This document shows, in pieces, positions 26,643 through 35,320 of a stretch of 64,000 nucleotides of DNA. This DNA comes from Massilia violaceinigra (GTDB lineage: Bacteria; Pseudomonadota; Gammaproteobacteria; Burkholderiales; Burkholderiaceae_D), in the NCBI RefSeq assembly GCF_002752675.1, contig NZ_CP024608.1:4340001-4404000 (forward strand), read 5' to 3'. The stretch's first letter is position 1; every line of letters begins with the position of its first letter. The position numbers and the translations under genes were made by a program. The notes below the pieces were generated by a model. That model searched no databases. It saw nothing but the letters and a program-made list of their open reading frames with translations, and was not told the DNA's origin.

Positions 26643-27920
26643 CAGCCAGGCGTGGTGGAAGCCCAGGCGCGGATCGGCCAGCGGCGACATCCACGAAAAA
26701 TACGTCTGCAGCGGCGGCATCTCAACGCGCAGGCGCAAGGTTCCGGTAGGGTAGTCGTAGATCGTGATGTGGTTCAGTCCACGGTTGGCCGTGAACAGCA
26801 GCGACTGGCCGGCCGACAGCTGGCAGCCATAAATGGAATCGAGCAAGGACTTGCGGGACACTTGCAGCGCGCCGAGGAAGTGCTGGCTGTTTGAAAAGAA
26901 ATTGCCACGCGTGAAAACGTCGGCGACCTGGGAGCCCACCTCGCGCGGCCGGTTCAGCTGCGCCGCGGCGTCAGGACGTTCGTCGACCAACTGGCGGTAG
27001 CTGGCGAAGGTGGCCAGGTCGATGGCGATCACGTTCTGGCTGCCGCCGTTGCAGAAAATCAGCTCGCTATCGGACAGGCAGACATCGGAATTGATGTGCG
27101 CCGGGATCTCGCGCCCGGCCGCCCAGTGGCGCAGCACCTGGCCGCTGGCCGCATCGATTTCAAAGGCATATTCTTTCAGAAAGGCCATGGCCCACTCGTG
27201 ATAATCGACATGATCCTGCGGCAGCACCCGGAACGAGACGCCGTAAAACCGGTCCTCGGCCGGATGCGCGGCCACGTGCCAGCAGGTGGCCGGCAAATCG
27301 ACCACGCGCACCGCCATCGATTCGAGGTCCAGGATGGCGACGTGGCAGGCTTCGCCACGGCGGCCGTCGTGCGGGCTGTCCATCGAGCCGTACACGATGT
27401 AGCGGCCCGAGGCGCTGCGCTTCATGCCGTGCGGCAGCTTGAGCCGGTGCGCGCACAGGCGTTCGCCGTGCTCCAGCGCATCGATGGAAAAGCGGTAGAA
27501 ATGGGCACCGATCACGGTGATGAATTCCTTGTCCGACATCCATACCAGATGGGTCGATCCCTGCAGCGAGGAGGGCGGGCATTCGTAGCGCAGGGTCGAG
27601 ACGCGCCCGACCTCGTCGAGCGTGCGGGCGTCGTAGAACAGCAGGTGCTGGCCGGCGTTGCCCAGGAAACCGATGGTGCCGGACGGGTTGACCGACACCG
27701 CATGGCCGGCGGCGATGCCGTCGTAGTAACGAATCTTGTACGCGTAGCGTTGCGACACCTGATCGAACAGAAACAGGCACACGCCGGCCATGCCTTCCAG
27801 GCCGTTGGCGCCATTGCCGTCGAGGGCGATGTGGAAGCGCTGGCTGTAGACCCGGCTGGCGGGGTCGGATGAGGCGTTCCCGGGGGCGTCTGGCAGTTCC
27901 ATTTCTTTGTGAGGATGCAT
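26634..27920 (-). CDS. Predicted beta-propeller protein of unknown function
   Basis: A 428-residue protein starting at ATG 27920, which has GGAAGAG upstream. The sequence is a series of strand-rich blades: 'GTIGFLGNAGQHLLFYDART', 'LVWMSDKEFITVIGAHFYRF', 'GRYIVYGSMDSP', 'VAILDLESMAVRVVDLPA' and 'LLFTANRGLNHITIYDYPTG'. This pattern is that of YVTN/amine-dehydrogenase-like seven-bladed propellers. There is no signal peptide and no cofactor ligand set that I can identify. It converges on the SRPBCC gene (9-base overlap) and is divergent from the PAP2 gene, with only four bases between the two start codons. Confidence 0.6.
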   Translation of the reverse strand: MHPHKEMELPDAPGNASSDPASRVYSQRFHIALDGNGANGLEGMAGVCLFLFDQVSQRYAYKIRYYDGIAAGHAVSVNPSGTIGFLGNAGQHLLFYDARTLDEVGRVSTLRYECPPSSLQGSTHLVWMSDKEFITVIGAHFYRFSIDALEHGERLCAHRLKLPHGMKRSASGRYIVYGSMDSPHDGRRGEACHVAILDLESMAVRVVDLPATCWHVAAHPAEDRFYGVSFRVLPQDHVDYHEWAMAFLKEYAFEIDAASGQVLRHWAAGREIPAHINSDVCLSDSELIFCNGGSQNVIAIDLATFASYRQLVDERPDAAAQLNRPREVGSQVADVFTRGNFFSNSQHFLGALQVSRKSLLDSIYGCQLSAGQSLLFTANRGLNHITIYDYPTGTLRLRVEMPPLQTYFSWMSPLADPRLGFHHAWLLG

Positions 27921-27924
27921 CAAA

Positions 27925-28530
27925 ATGTCTCTTCCTTTTCGTCGATCCAAGCAATCGCAAACTTCGGAAACAATCGTGCTGGAGCCTGCCGGCCGCTGGC
28001 GCTGCACCCTGGTGCGGGCAGGGCGGCTGGAGTTAATTATTGTACAACGCATCGCGCCGCTTGCGCGCTACCGCATCGTCCGCTTTACAACGAACATCAT
28101 CAATCTGCTAGGTAACGGGTGGGTGTATGCGCCGCTGGCCGCCGCCATCTTTTTCTCGCAGATCCGCAATCCGGTCGCCGTGCTGCAGGCGGCGCTGCTG
28201 TCGACCTTGATCGGGCACCTGTTTTACCGGACGCTCAAGCGGCGCGTGGCGCGCCTGCGTCCGTTCGACCGGGACCCGACGCTGCAGTCGCTCACCAAAG
28301 TGCTGGACAAGTATTCCTTCCCGAGCGGACACTGCATGACGCTGACCACCGCGCTGGTGCCGATTGCCCATGCGGCGCCTGCCGCCATCCCCATCGCCGT
28401 CGGCGCGCTGGCGCTGCTGGCGCTGTGCCGCCTGATCGCGGCGCATCACTATCCCAGCGATGTGCTGGCCGGTATCGGCCTGGGAGCGGCGATTGCGATT
28501 CCGGTGTCAGCCTGGCTGATGCCGGCTTGA
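27925..28530 (+). CDS. PAP2-family membrane phosphatase
   Basis: A 201-residue membrane protein with the three phosphatidate-phosphatase (PAP2) motifs: KRRVARLRP (motif 1, KxxxxxxRP), FPSGHCM (motif 2, PSGH) and CRLIAAHHYPSDV (motif 3, with the catalytic histidine and following aspartate, though Cys-Arg replaces the usual Ser-Arg). Hydrophobic helices lie between and after the motifs. It should dephosphorylate lipid phosphates such as phosphatidate, lysophosphatidate or undecaprenyl diphosphate. ATG 27925 has GTGAGG ten bases upstream. An unusual ~60-residue hydrophilic N-terminus precedes the membrane part, and a later GTG or TTG start cannot be excluded. Confidence 0.83.
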   Translation: MSLPFRRSKQSQTSETIVLEPAGRWRCTLVRAGRLELIIVQRIAPLARYRIVRFTTNIINLLGNGWVYAPLAAAIFFSQIRNPVAVLQAALLSTLIGHLFYRTLKRRVARLRPFDRDPTLQSLTKVLDKYSFPSGHCMTLTTALVPIAHAAPAAIPIAVGALALLALCRLIAAHHYPSDVLAGIGLGAAIAIPVSAWLMPA

Positions 28531-28548
28531 ATTGCGCCGGCGCGGATG

Positions 28549-30123
28549 TCAGAGCGGCGCCACGCCGGCCAGCAGGTGCTGCAATGTCGCGAACTCGACC
28601 GGCTTGGCCAGATGATGATCGAAACCGGCGGCCAGGGCGGCGTCGATATCGGCTGGCTGGCCCCAGCCGGTCAGGGCGATCAGGACCGGTTGCGTGGCCA
28701 GCGGCATCGCGCGAATCCGGCGCGCCAGCTCGTAACCGTCGATATCGGGAAGGCCGATATCCATGATGCATGCCTGTGCCTCATGCGCCTGCAGGCAGGC
28801 GGTGGCGTCCTCCCCGCAAAAAGCGACGGCGGTCGGATAGCCGCTCAGGTCGAGCATGGCCTGGAGCATCTGCGCGGCGTCGCGGTTGTCGTCCACCAGC
28901 AGCACCCGCAGCGGCGCGCCGGCGCGCGGCGCCGCTGGCGTACGCGGCGCGGCCATTGCCTGCTCCACGAGCGGCAGGCGGACCGTGAACGTGCTGCCTT
29001 GCCCCGGTCCCTCGCTGGCGGCGCCGATGGTGCCGCCATGCAGCTCGACCAAGCCCTTGACCAGCGCCAGGCCAATGCCCAGGCCGCCGTGCGCGCGCTG
29101 CAGTGCGGGTTCCAGTTGCGAGAACATCTCGAACACGCTTTCCAGCGCCTCGCGCGGGATGCCGATGCCGCTGTCGCTGATCGAAATGACGGCTGCGCCG
29201 TCTTCATCGCGCATCTCCAGTGCAATGCGCCCGCCGGCCGGCGTGTATTTGCAGGCGTTGGTCAACAGGTTGACCAGCATCTGCGTCAGCCTGGTCGGGT
29301 CGCCCTGCGCCGTCAGCGCTTGCGCCGGCAAAGTGACGCTCAGCGCATGGCGGGCGGCCGCGATCTGGGCATGCATGTCGCCCACGGCGCCCTGGATGAT
29401 GGCGGCCAGGCAAACCGGCTCGGTGCGCAAGACCAGCTTGCCCTGGCTGATGCGCGACACTTCCATCAGGTCGTCGACCAGATGGGACATCTGGCGCAGC
29501 TGGCGGTCGAACATGTCCACCATGCGGCGCTGCGGCGCGTTCTCCGGCAACTGCATCTTGAGCAAGTCGACGCCGCTGCGCATCGGGGCCAGCGGGTTCC
29601 TCAGCTCATGCGCCAGGGTCGCCAGGAATTCATCCTTGCGGCGGTCGGCCAGCGACAATTGTTCGTTGGCCTGGCGCAGCCGGGCTTCGGCCCCCATCTG
29701 CGCCGCCAGCGCGGTTTCGGCGGCGGTGCGCGCGCGCAGCAGTTCCCGCTCGTACGCGCGGCGGTCGTTGGCAATGAAGACCGCCACCTGATCGACCAGG
29801 CCGTCGCCCGCGCGGCGCCTGGCGATATTGAGCAGGGCGGGAACCCGGCTGCGGTCCTTGCGGACCAGATCGACCTGGACCTCGCTTACCGATCCCTGCA
29901 GTTGCAGCAGCGGCGCGCAGTGCGTCTGGTGAAACAGGCGGCCACCGACACTGAGCAAGTCCTGCAGGCGCATGCCGGCCGTCATTTCCGCATCGGTGAA
30001 CCCGAGCCAGGCCGCCAGCGTCTGGTTGGTGCGCAGGATGTTGCCGGCAACGTCAGTGAGCATCAGCCCGCACGCCGCTTGGGCAAAGGCTTCCTCCGGC
30101 GAGGGGAGGGTGCGCTCAAGCAT
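28549..30123 (-). CDS. PAS-containing hybrid histidine kinase, RsbQ-associated
   Basis: A 524-residue soluble hybrid kinase. Residues ~8-120 form a PAS domain ('ACGLMLTDVAGNILRTNQTL', ending 'QVDLVRKDRSRVPALLNI'). A short coiled coil leads to HisKA with the phospho-histidine in 'FLATLAHELRNPLAPM' (~173). The HATPase domain (~274-385) has 'LVNLLTNACKYTPAGG' and 'GLGIGLALVKGLVELHGG'. A C-terminal receiver (~403-520) has 'LLVDDNRDAA', 'CIMDIGLPDIDG' and a conserved lysine in 'HLAKP'. It starts 5 bases after the RsbQ-like gene, so the two are one operon. In the B. subtilis RsbQ-RsbP pair the hydrolase signals to a PAS domain; the same link is likely here, with a kinase output in place of the phosphatase. 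Confidence 0.9.
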   Translation of the reverse strand: MLERTLPSPEEAFAQAACGLMLTDVAGNILRTNQTLAAWLGFTDAEMTAGMRLQDLLSVGGRLFHQTHCAPLLQLQGSVSEVQVDLVRKDRSRVPALLNIARRRAGDGLVDQVAVFIANDRRAYERELLRARTAAETALAAQMGAEARLRQANEQLSLADRRKDEFLATLAHELRNPLAPMRSGVDLLKMQLPENAPQRRMVDMFDRQLRQMSHLVDDLMEVSRISQGKLVLRTEPVCLAAIIQGAVGDMHAQIAAARHALSVTLPAQALTAQGDPTRLTQMLVNLLTNACKYTPAGGRIALEMRDEDGAAVISISDSGIGIPREALESVFEMFSQLEPALQRAHGGLGIGLALVKGLVELHGGTIGAASEGPGQGSTFTVRLPLVEQAMAAPRTPAAPRAGAPLRVLLVDDNRDAAQMLQAMLDLSGYPTAVAFCGEDATACLQAHEAQACIMDIGLPDIDGYELARRIRAMPLATQPVLIALTGWGQPADIDAALAAGFDHHLAKPVEFATLQHLLAGVAPL

Positions 30124-30128
30124 CGGCG

Positions 30129-30932
30129 TCAGGCCAGCGCCTTGGCCAGGAACGCCGTGATCGCATCCGTGCTGGCGCTGGGCGCGCTCATGTGCGGGCA
30201 ATGCCCGATATTGTCGATCAGCGACAGCACGCTCGACGGCAGGGTGCGGTGCATGTATTCGCCCACGGCCACGGGCGCGATCATGTCGTCGGTACACTGG
30301 AGAATGAGCGCCGGGGTGGACGACTTCGGCAAATCCGCGCGGTGGTCGGACAGGAAGGTGACGCGCGCGAAATGGGCGGCGATGTCCGGGTCGTTGCGGC
30401 AGAAGCTGTTGGTCAGTTCCTCGCCCAGTTCGGGCTGGCCGGGCGCGCCCATGATGGCCGGGGCCATATTGCTCGACCAGCCGAGATAGTTGTCCTGCAA
30501 GGTCTGGAGCAGTTCATCGATATCCTCGCGCGAAAAGCCGCCGACGTAGTCGCCATCGTTGATGTACGAGGGCGATGGACTGACCATGACCTGGGCGGCG
30601 AACAGCTCGGGCGCCTTGATGGTTGCCAGCACGCCGACCATGGCCGCGACCGAATGACCGACGAAGACGACCGGACCGGAACCGAACTCGGTAACGACCT
30701 CGATCAGGTCGTCGGCGTAGCCGTGCAAGGTGTTGTACTTGCTGCGGTCGTAAGCGGCCGGGTCGGATGCGCCGCTGCCGACGGAGTCGAATGACACGAT
30801 GCGGTACCGCTCTACAAACGAGGGCACGAGGAAGCGCCACATGGATTGGTCGCAGCCGAAGCCGTGAGCGAACACCAGTGTCACCGGGCCGCGCCCGCAC
30901 ACCTTGACATTGTTGCGGCTTTGAATGCGCAT
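30129..30932 (-). CDS. rsbQ: RsbQ-like alpha/beta hydrolase (signalling)
   Basis: A 267-residue hydrolase that reads very like B. subtilis RsbQ (269 residues) along its whole length: 'FAHGFGCDQSMWR', 'FDSVGSGASDPAAYD', nucleophile 'VFVGHSVAAMVGVLA' (the serine in GHS), 'ALILQCTDDMIAPVAVGEYM' with the acid, and the histidine in 'GHCPHMS'. RsbQ and the plant receptors D14/KAI2 share this fold and use hydrolysis or binding of a small molecule to signal to a partner. The partner here is almost certainly the PAS kinase 5 bases downstream. ATG 30932 is chosen because GGAAGA lies seven bases upstream; ATG 30950 has no ribosome site. Confidence 0.92.
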   Translation of the reverse strand: MRIQSRNNVKVCGRGPVTLVFAHGFGCDQSMWRFLVPSFVERYRIVSFDSVGSGASDPAAYDRSKYNTLHGYADDLIEVVTEFGSGPVVFVGHSVAAMVGVLATIKAPELFAAQVMVSPSPSYINDGDYVGGFSREDIDELLQTLQDNYLGWSSNMAPAIMGAPGQPELGEELTNSFCRNDPDIAAHFARVTFLSDHRADLPKSSTPALILQCTDDMIAPVAVGEYMHRTLPSSVLSLIDNIGHCPHMSAPSASTDAITAFLAKALA

Positions 30933-30985
30933 GCGAGATCTTCCATTCATAAACGATGCGGCAGGGTTGGAAACCGCGGACGATT

Positions 30986-30994
30986 ATTATAGCA
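30986..30994 (-). promoter_or_regulatory. Extended -10 promoter of the rsbQ-like operon
   Basis: Minus-strand TGC-TATAAT: a perfect -10 at 30991-30986 preceded by the TG of an extended -10; no good -35 is present. Transcription would start near 30979, giving a leader of about 47 bases before ATG 30932. Confidence 0.55.
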
Positions 30995-31112
30995 ATGTAC
31001 CTCGCGCACGAGAGGACATTGCGTGAACGACGTGAGGCGTCAATCTGGTGGCCCGCAACTGGGTTTTGCGCCATGCTGCCGGTATGATATCGGTATTTTC
31101 AAGGATTGCTCC

Positions 31113-31385
31113 ATGACAGAAGAAGACCAGACTCCCCCTTCCCGGCGCCGCGTGCCCACCAGCGTGCTGCTCGCCGGCCTGACGATGCTGCCGGCCCTGC
31201 TGGTCGTGTTCGGCGGCGCGTTCAGCGCCGCCGGCGGCTATGTGTGCGGCGTGATGATTGCCGCGCTGTGGCGCAAGTACGGCGACCCGTTCGACTCCAG
31301 CCTGGCGCCGGAAATCGGAGCGGCCATCGGCGTGGTGTTCTTCGTGTGCGTCTTCATTTACCAGTACCTGACGAGAAAACGCTGA
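31113..31385 (+). CDS. Small membrane protein
   Basis: A 90-residue protein starting at ATG 31113 with AAGGA upstream. A short charged N-terminus (~13 residues) is followed by two hydrophobic segments, 'VLLAGLTMLPALLVVFGGAF' and 'IGAAIGVVFFVCVFIYQYL', and a basic end. This gives an inner-membrane hairpin with a loop containing 'LWRKYGDPFDSSLAP'. Function unknown. It is divergent from the rsbQ-like operon and may share its control region. A TATGAT at 31083-31088 could be its -10. Confidence 0.6.
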   Translation: MTEEDQTPPSRRRVPTSVLLAGLTMLPALLVVFGGAFSAAGGYVCGVMIAALWRKYGDPFDSSLAPEIGAAIGVVFFVCVFIYQYLTRKR

Positions 31386-31540
31386 CGCGGCCACGGCGGG
31401 CGTTGAACAGGCGCGCCGGTCGTCGTCCCCTCCAGATACTTTCGTGCGTCCGGTTGTATCGATGCCGTTTCGCCGCATGCGGGGCTGCGCCTGTCGCGGA
31501 TCGGCACGGGCGGCGCTAGCCATGCTTCACATGCAATATT

Positions 31541-31575
31541 TGAAAATTGACATTATTAACAATATGAACGATGAT
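31541..31575 (+). promoter_or_regulatory. Promoter of the S9 peptidase-hddA operon
   Basis: TTGACA (31547-31552), a 17-base spacer and GATGAT (31570-31575), preceded by TGAAAA. Start of transcription would be near 31582, about 70 bases before ATG 31653. The same string TGAAAATTGACATT followed by a similar spacer and -10 is found at 17851-17885, suggesting a shared regulator or sigma preference. The rest of 31386-31652 holds no gene. Confidence 0.55.
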
Positions 31576-31652
31576 TTCATTGGCGCTGATTGACGGCGCA
31601 GGCAAGCGCCTTATTGTCGGGCAGAGGCGACTATCATGAATGACGTTCGACA

Positions 31653-34073
31653 ATGAAATTGTTTCTTTACCTGTGCGTCGGTATCCTTCTCCTGCCCGTG
31701 CCTGACGATGCGAGCGCCGCCGGCGCCACGCTGACGGGCTACCAGCAACCCAGCGCACCCTTGCAAGCCATCGTCGACGCGCCGCGCCCTCCCGCGGCCA
31801 TCGGCGGTCCGCAGCGGCGCACGGTCGCGCTCCTCGAACGCCCCGCCCGTCCGGCTCTGCAGGATCTGCCCAAGGGCAGCATCAAGCTGTCCGGCCTGAC
31901 CATCGATACCTTGCATTGCGCCGGCGCCCAGCCCGCATTCGGCCATGAGCTGAACCTGCTCAACGTCGCCGATGGGCGGCAGCGCCCGGTCTTGGGGCTG
32001 CCTCCACGGGCGCGCATCGCGCATCTGGAGTTTTCGCCCGATGAGCGCTGGATCGCGCTATCGCTGTGGCACGAGGGCCGGGTCCAGTTGTGGCTGGTCG
32101 ATGTCGCGGCGGCGCGCGCCCGGCGCTTGCTGGAGCGGCCGCTGAACACTGTCCTGAGCAATGGTTTCAGCTGGATGGCCGGCTCGCGCACGCTGCTGGT
32201 CAGCCTGGCCCCCGAGGGTGCCAGGCCAGCGCCGGCCGCTGCGCCAGTTGCGGCCCCGGCGGTCCAGGAAAGCGTCGCCGGCAAGCCGGTACAGGTCAGC
32301 GCCATCGCCGATCCGCTGCCCCCGGGTCGCGCCGCCGAGATGCTCGGCTGGTACTTGCAGCGCCAGCTCGCCAGCGTCGATGTGTCGGGAAAACTGACCC
32401 TGATCGGCACCGCGGACCGGCTGCTGGCGGCAGCGCCTTCGCCCGACGGCAATTACATTCTGGCCAGCCGCTTGCAGGCACCGTTTGCGCCCGCCGTGTC
32501 CGTGTTGCGCTGGGCACGCAGGACCGAACTGTGGGACCGGCGCGGGAAATTGATCAAGGTACTGCACGACAATGCGCTGAACGATCGTCCGGCCCAGGAC
32601 CGTGATGCCGTCGAGCCGGGACCGCGCGAATTCGGCTGGCGCGCCGACGCCGCCGCGGCCTTGCACTGGCTCGAGGCTGGCGACGGCGGCGATCCGCGCA
32701 CGCAGGCCGAATGGCGCGACGTGCTGTACGAGCAACGCGCCCCATGGCGCCAGCCGGCGCTGGTGCTGGCGCGCGTGAAGGGCCGCATCAACGATGTGGC
32801 CTGGGGCAGCGGCGCGCTGGCGGTGCTGACCGAGACCTGGTTCCAGCAGGGCGAGCGGCGCACCTGGCGCATCCGCCCGCAGCAGCCCGATGCGGCGCCG
32901 GCGCTGATGTTTCGCAGGAAAATCGAAGACCGCTACGGCGATCCCGGGCGCCCGATGAAGCGCGCGCTCGACAATGGCGAGCGCGTCCTGCTTACCAGCA
33001 CCGATGGCGCATCGCTGTTCTATGCGAGCGCCGGCGCGAGCGAGGAGGGCGACCGTCCGCAGCTGAACCGCTACCGCCTGGACGATGGTGAAACGACCAC
33101 CTTGTGGCGTGCCCAGGCGCCGTATTACGAACGGGTCCTGGTCATGCTCGACCGCGATGGGCGGCGCTTCGTGACCCAGCGCGAGAGCCAGGACGAGCCG
33201 CCCAACCTGTTCGTACGCGAGGATGGCGCGCCGCCACACGCGCTGACCGCCGTGCCCAGTCCGTTCGCGTGGATGAAGTCGGTCGAGGTGCGGGTGCTGC
33301 GCTACCAGCGCGCCGACGGGGTGGCGCTGAGCGGCAAACTGTACCTGCCGCCGGGCTACCAGCCAGGGCGCGATGGCCCGGTCGGGGTGCTGATGTGGGT
33401 GTACCCGCGCGACTTCCAGTCGCGCTCGGCTGCGGCCGAGGTGCGCGATTCCTCCCATCGCTATGCCGACATCGATCCGCTCAGTCCGCTGGCGCTGGTG
33501 CGTCTCGGTTATGCCGTGCTGGACAACCCGAGCATGCCGATCGTGGCCGGGGAGGGTGGCGCGGCCAACGATGCTTACCTGGCCCAGCTCACCGCCTCGG
33601 CCGAGGCGGCGGTCGACGAGCTGGTGCGTCTCGGGGTGGCGGAGCGCAAGCGCATCGCCATCGGCGGCCACAGTTACGGCGCCTTCACGGTCGCCAACCT
33701 GCTTGCCCATACCAGGCTGTTCGCCGCCGGCATTGCCGAATCGGGCGCCTATAACCGCAGCCTGACGCCGTTCGGTTTCCAGTTCGAAAAGCGCACCCTG
33801 TGGCAGGCACCCCAGGTGTACCAGGCCATGTCGCCGTTTCACCATGCGGACAAGATCGCCGCCCCCCTGCTGATGATCCACGGCCAGGCCGACAGCAATC
33901 CCGGCACCATGCCGCAGCAAAGCGAACGCCTGTTCCAGGCCCTGAACAGCATGGGCGCCGTGGCGCGGCTGGTGACCCTGCCGGACGAAGAGCACGTGGT
34001 GCGCGCCGGCGAATCGGTCTCGCACGTGCTGTGGGAGCGTGAACGCTGGCTGCAACGCTTCCTGCGTCCATGA
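31653..34073 (+). CDS. Prolyl oligopeptidase-family (S9) secreted peptidase
   Basis: An 806-residue peptidase with a signal peptide ('FLYLCVGILLLPVPDDASA'). Residues ~30-520 are propeller-like ('HLEFSPDERWIALSLW'). From ~560 on comes an alpha/beta hydrolase domain with S674 in 'IGGHSYGAFTVAN', D747 in 'MIHGQADSN' and H781 in 'PDEEHVV' as the catalytic triad. This layout resembles S9C acylaminoacyl/glutamyl peptidases. It should cleave short peptides in the periplasm. Its stop overlaps the start of hddA by ATGA, tying it to the peptide cluster. It may trim leader fragments, mature the peptide, or break down an imported one (inference). Confidence 0.88.
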   Translation: MKLFLYLCVGILLLPVPDDASAAGATLTGYQQPSAPLQAIVDAPRPPAAIGGPQRRTVALLERPARPALQDLPKGSIKLSGLTIDTLHCAGAQPAFGHELNLLNVADGRQRPVLGLPPRARIAHLEFSPDERWIALSLWHEGRVQLWLVDVAAARARRLLERPLNTVLSNGFSWMAGSRTLLVSLAPEGARPAPAAAPVAAPAVQESVAGKPVQVSAIADPLPPGRAAEMLGWYLQRQLASVDVSGKLTLIGTADRLLAAAPSPDGNYILASRLQAPFAPAVSVLRWARRTELWDRRGKLIKVLHDNALNDRPAQDRDAVEPGPREFGWRADAAAALHWLEAGDGGDPRTQAEWRDVLYEQRAPWRQPALVLARVKGRINDVAWGSGALAVLTETWFQQGERRTWRIRPQQPDAAPALMFRRKIEDRYGDPGRPMKRALDNGERVLLTSTDGASLFYASAGASEEGDRPQLNRYRLDDGETTTLWRAQAPYYERVLVMLDRDGRRFVTQRESQDEPPNLFVREDGAPPHALTAVPSPFAWMKSVEVRVLRYQRADGVALSGKLYLPPGYQPGRDGPVGVLMWVYPRDFQSRSAAAEVRDSSHRYADIDPLSPLALVRLGYAVLDNPSMPIVAGEGGAANDAYLAQLTASAEAAVDELVRLGVAERKRIAIGGHSYGAFTVANLLAHTRLFAAGIAESGAYNRSLTPFGFQFEKRTLWQAPQVYQAMSPFHHADKIAAPLLMIHGQADSNPGTMPQQSERLFQALNSMGAVARLVTLPDEEHVVRAGESVSHVLWERERWLQRFLRP

Positions 34074-35149
34074 GCCGGCCCGCGACCGTGCGCGCGCGCG
34101 CGCCCCTGCGCCTGGGCCTGGCCGGTGGCGGCACCGACGTTTCCCCGTATTGCGACATCTACGGCGGACAGGTGGTCAATGCGACCATTGCCCGCTACGC
34201 GTATGCGGAACTGGCGCCGGGCGAGGACAATGTCTGCCTGCTGCGCTCGCTCGACCAGGGATGCAGCATGCGCCTGGCCGGGTCCGAGCCGGCCCAGGCC
34301 GTGCCGGCGCTGGTGCTGCACCAGGCCGTGTATCGCCATATGATCGAGCGCTATCACGGCGGCAAGCCGCTCGCGCTCACGTTCAGCACGCGCTCGGACG
34401 CGCCTGCCGGTTCCGGCCTCGGATCGTCCTCGACCATGGTGGTGGCGATGATCCATGCCTTCTCGGTCTACCTTTCGCTGAACCTGGGCGCGCACGAGAT
34501 CGCGGACCTGGCTTTTCATATCGAGCGTGTGGTGTGCGGCTTGCAGGGCGGGCGCCAGGACCAGTTCGCCGCCGCCTACGGCGGTTTCAATTTCATGACC
34601 TTCCCCTCCGGCGGCGCAGCCCAGATTGCGCCGCTGGACGTGCCGGCGGCGCTCACGCGCGAACTGGCATCGTCGCTGATCCTGTGCTACACCGGCATGT
34701 CGCGCGCCTCGGCGCAGATCATCAACGACCAGAGCGAGAACATTCGCCAGGGTGCCAGCGCCGCGCTGGAAGCGACCCACGCGCTCAAGCTGGAGGCGGC
34801 GTCGATGCGGCATTGCCTGCTGGCCGGCGACATGCAAGGCATCGTGGCCTCCATGCAAACCGGCTGGGAAAACAAGAAGAAACTGGCCCGTTCGGTGTCG
34901 AATACCCACATCGACGCCATGTATGCGGCCGCGCTGCAGGCCGGCGCACTCGCCGGCAAGGTGTCGGGCGCGGGCGGCGGCGGCTTCATGATGTTTCTCG
35001 CGCCGGCCGGGCGGCGCGCGATGGTGGGCCGGGCCTTGGCGGACATGGGCGGGCAGGTGAGCCGCTGCCGCTTCGACGAGGCGGGCAGCACGGCCTGGCA
35101 GGTCGGCGCCGACGTTGCCGATGGCACCCTGCAGGCGGCGCTTGCTTGA
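34070..35149 (+). CDS. hddA: GHMP kinase, D-glycero-alpha-D-manno-heptose-7-phosphate kinase type
   Basis: A 359-residue GHMP-family kinase. It opens with 'RARAPLRLGLAGGGTDVSPY', the signature start of HddA/FKP-type sugar kinases. The ATP-binding motif is 'APAGSGLGSSST', and the C-terminal motif is 'GKVSGAGGGGFMMFL'. HddA phosphorylates D-glycero-D-manno-heptose 7-phosphate at the 1-alpha position on the way to the GDP-heptose donor. The window also holds GmhB- and HddC-type enzymes, which supports the sugar assignment over other GHMP kinases. It overlaps the S9 peptidase gene and lies just before the precursor peptides. GmhA (isomerase) is not in the window and would come from core LPS synthesis. 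Confidence 0.85.
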   Translation: MSRPATVRARAPLRLGLAGGGTDVSPYCDIYGGQVVNATIARYAYAELAPGEDNVCLLRSLDQGCSMRLAGSEPAQAVPALVLHQAVYRHMIERYHGGKPLALTFSTRSDAPAGSGLGSSSTMVVAMIHAFSVYLSLNLGAHEIADLAFHIERVVCGLQGGRQDQFAAAYGGFNFMTFPSGGAAQIAPLDVPAALTRELASSLILCYTGMSRASAQIINDQSENIRQGASAALEATHALKLEAASMRHCLLAGDMQGIVASMQTGWENKKKLARSVSNTHIDAMYAAALQAGALAGKVSGAGGGGFMMFLAPAGRRAMVGRALADMGGQVSRCRFDEAGSTAWQVGADVADGTLQAALA

Positions 35150-35220
35150 AGCGCGCCGGCGGGGCGGGGACGGAACCCGCGCTCATGCAACAAGCCGCAT
35201 TTCTTGGCAAAGATTAAAAC

Positions 35221-35248
35221 TTGACGCGTGGTAAAAACTGCCTAGAAT
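35221..35248 (+). promoter_or_regulatory. Promoter of precursor peptide 1
   Basis: TTGACG (35221-35226), a 16-base spacer and TAGAAT (35243-35248), about 70 bases before the precursor ATG. The flanks AAAAC before the -35 and GCACTGGCATCCTC after the -10 recur almost unchanged before precursor 2, so the promoter was duplicated together with the gene. Confidence 0.72.
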
Positions 35249-35320
35249 GCACTGGCATCCTCAACGCGAGCGTGCGGTGCATGGCAACGGTCATGTTATC
35301 AATCTTTTAAAGGAATAAGC

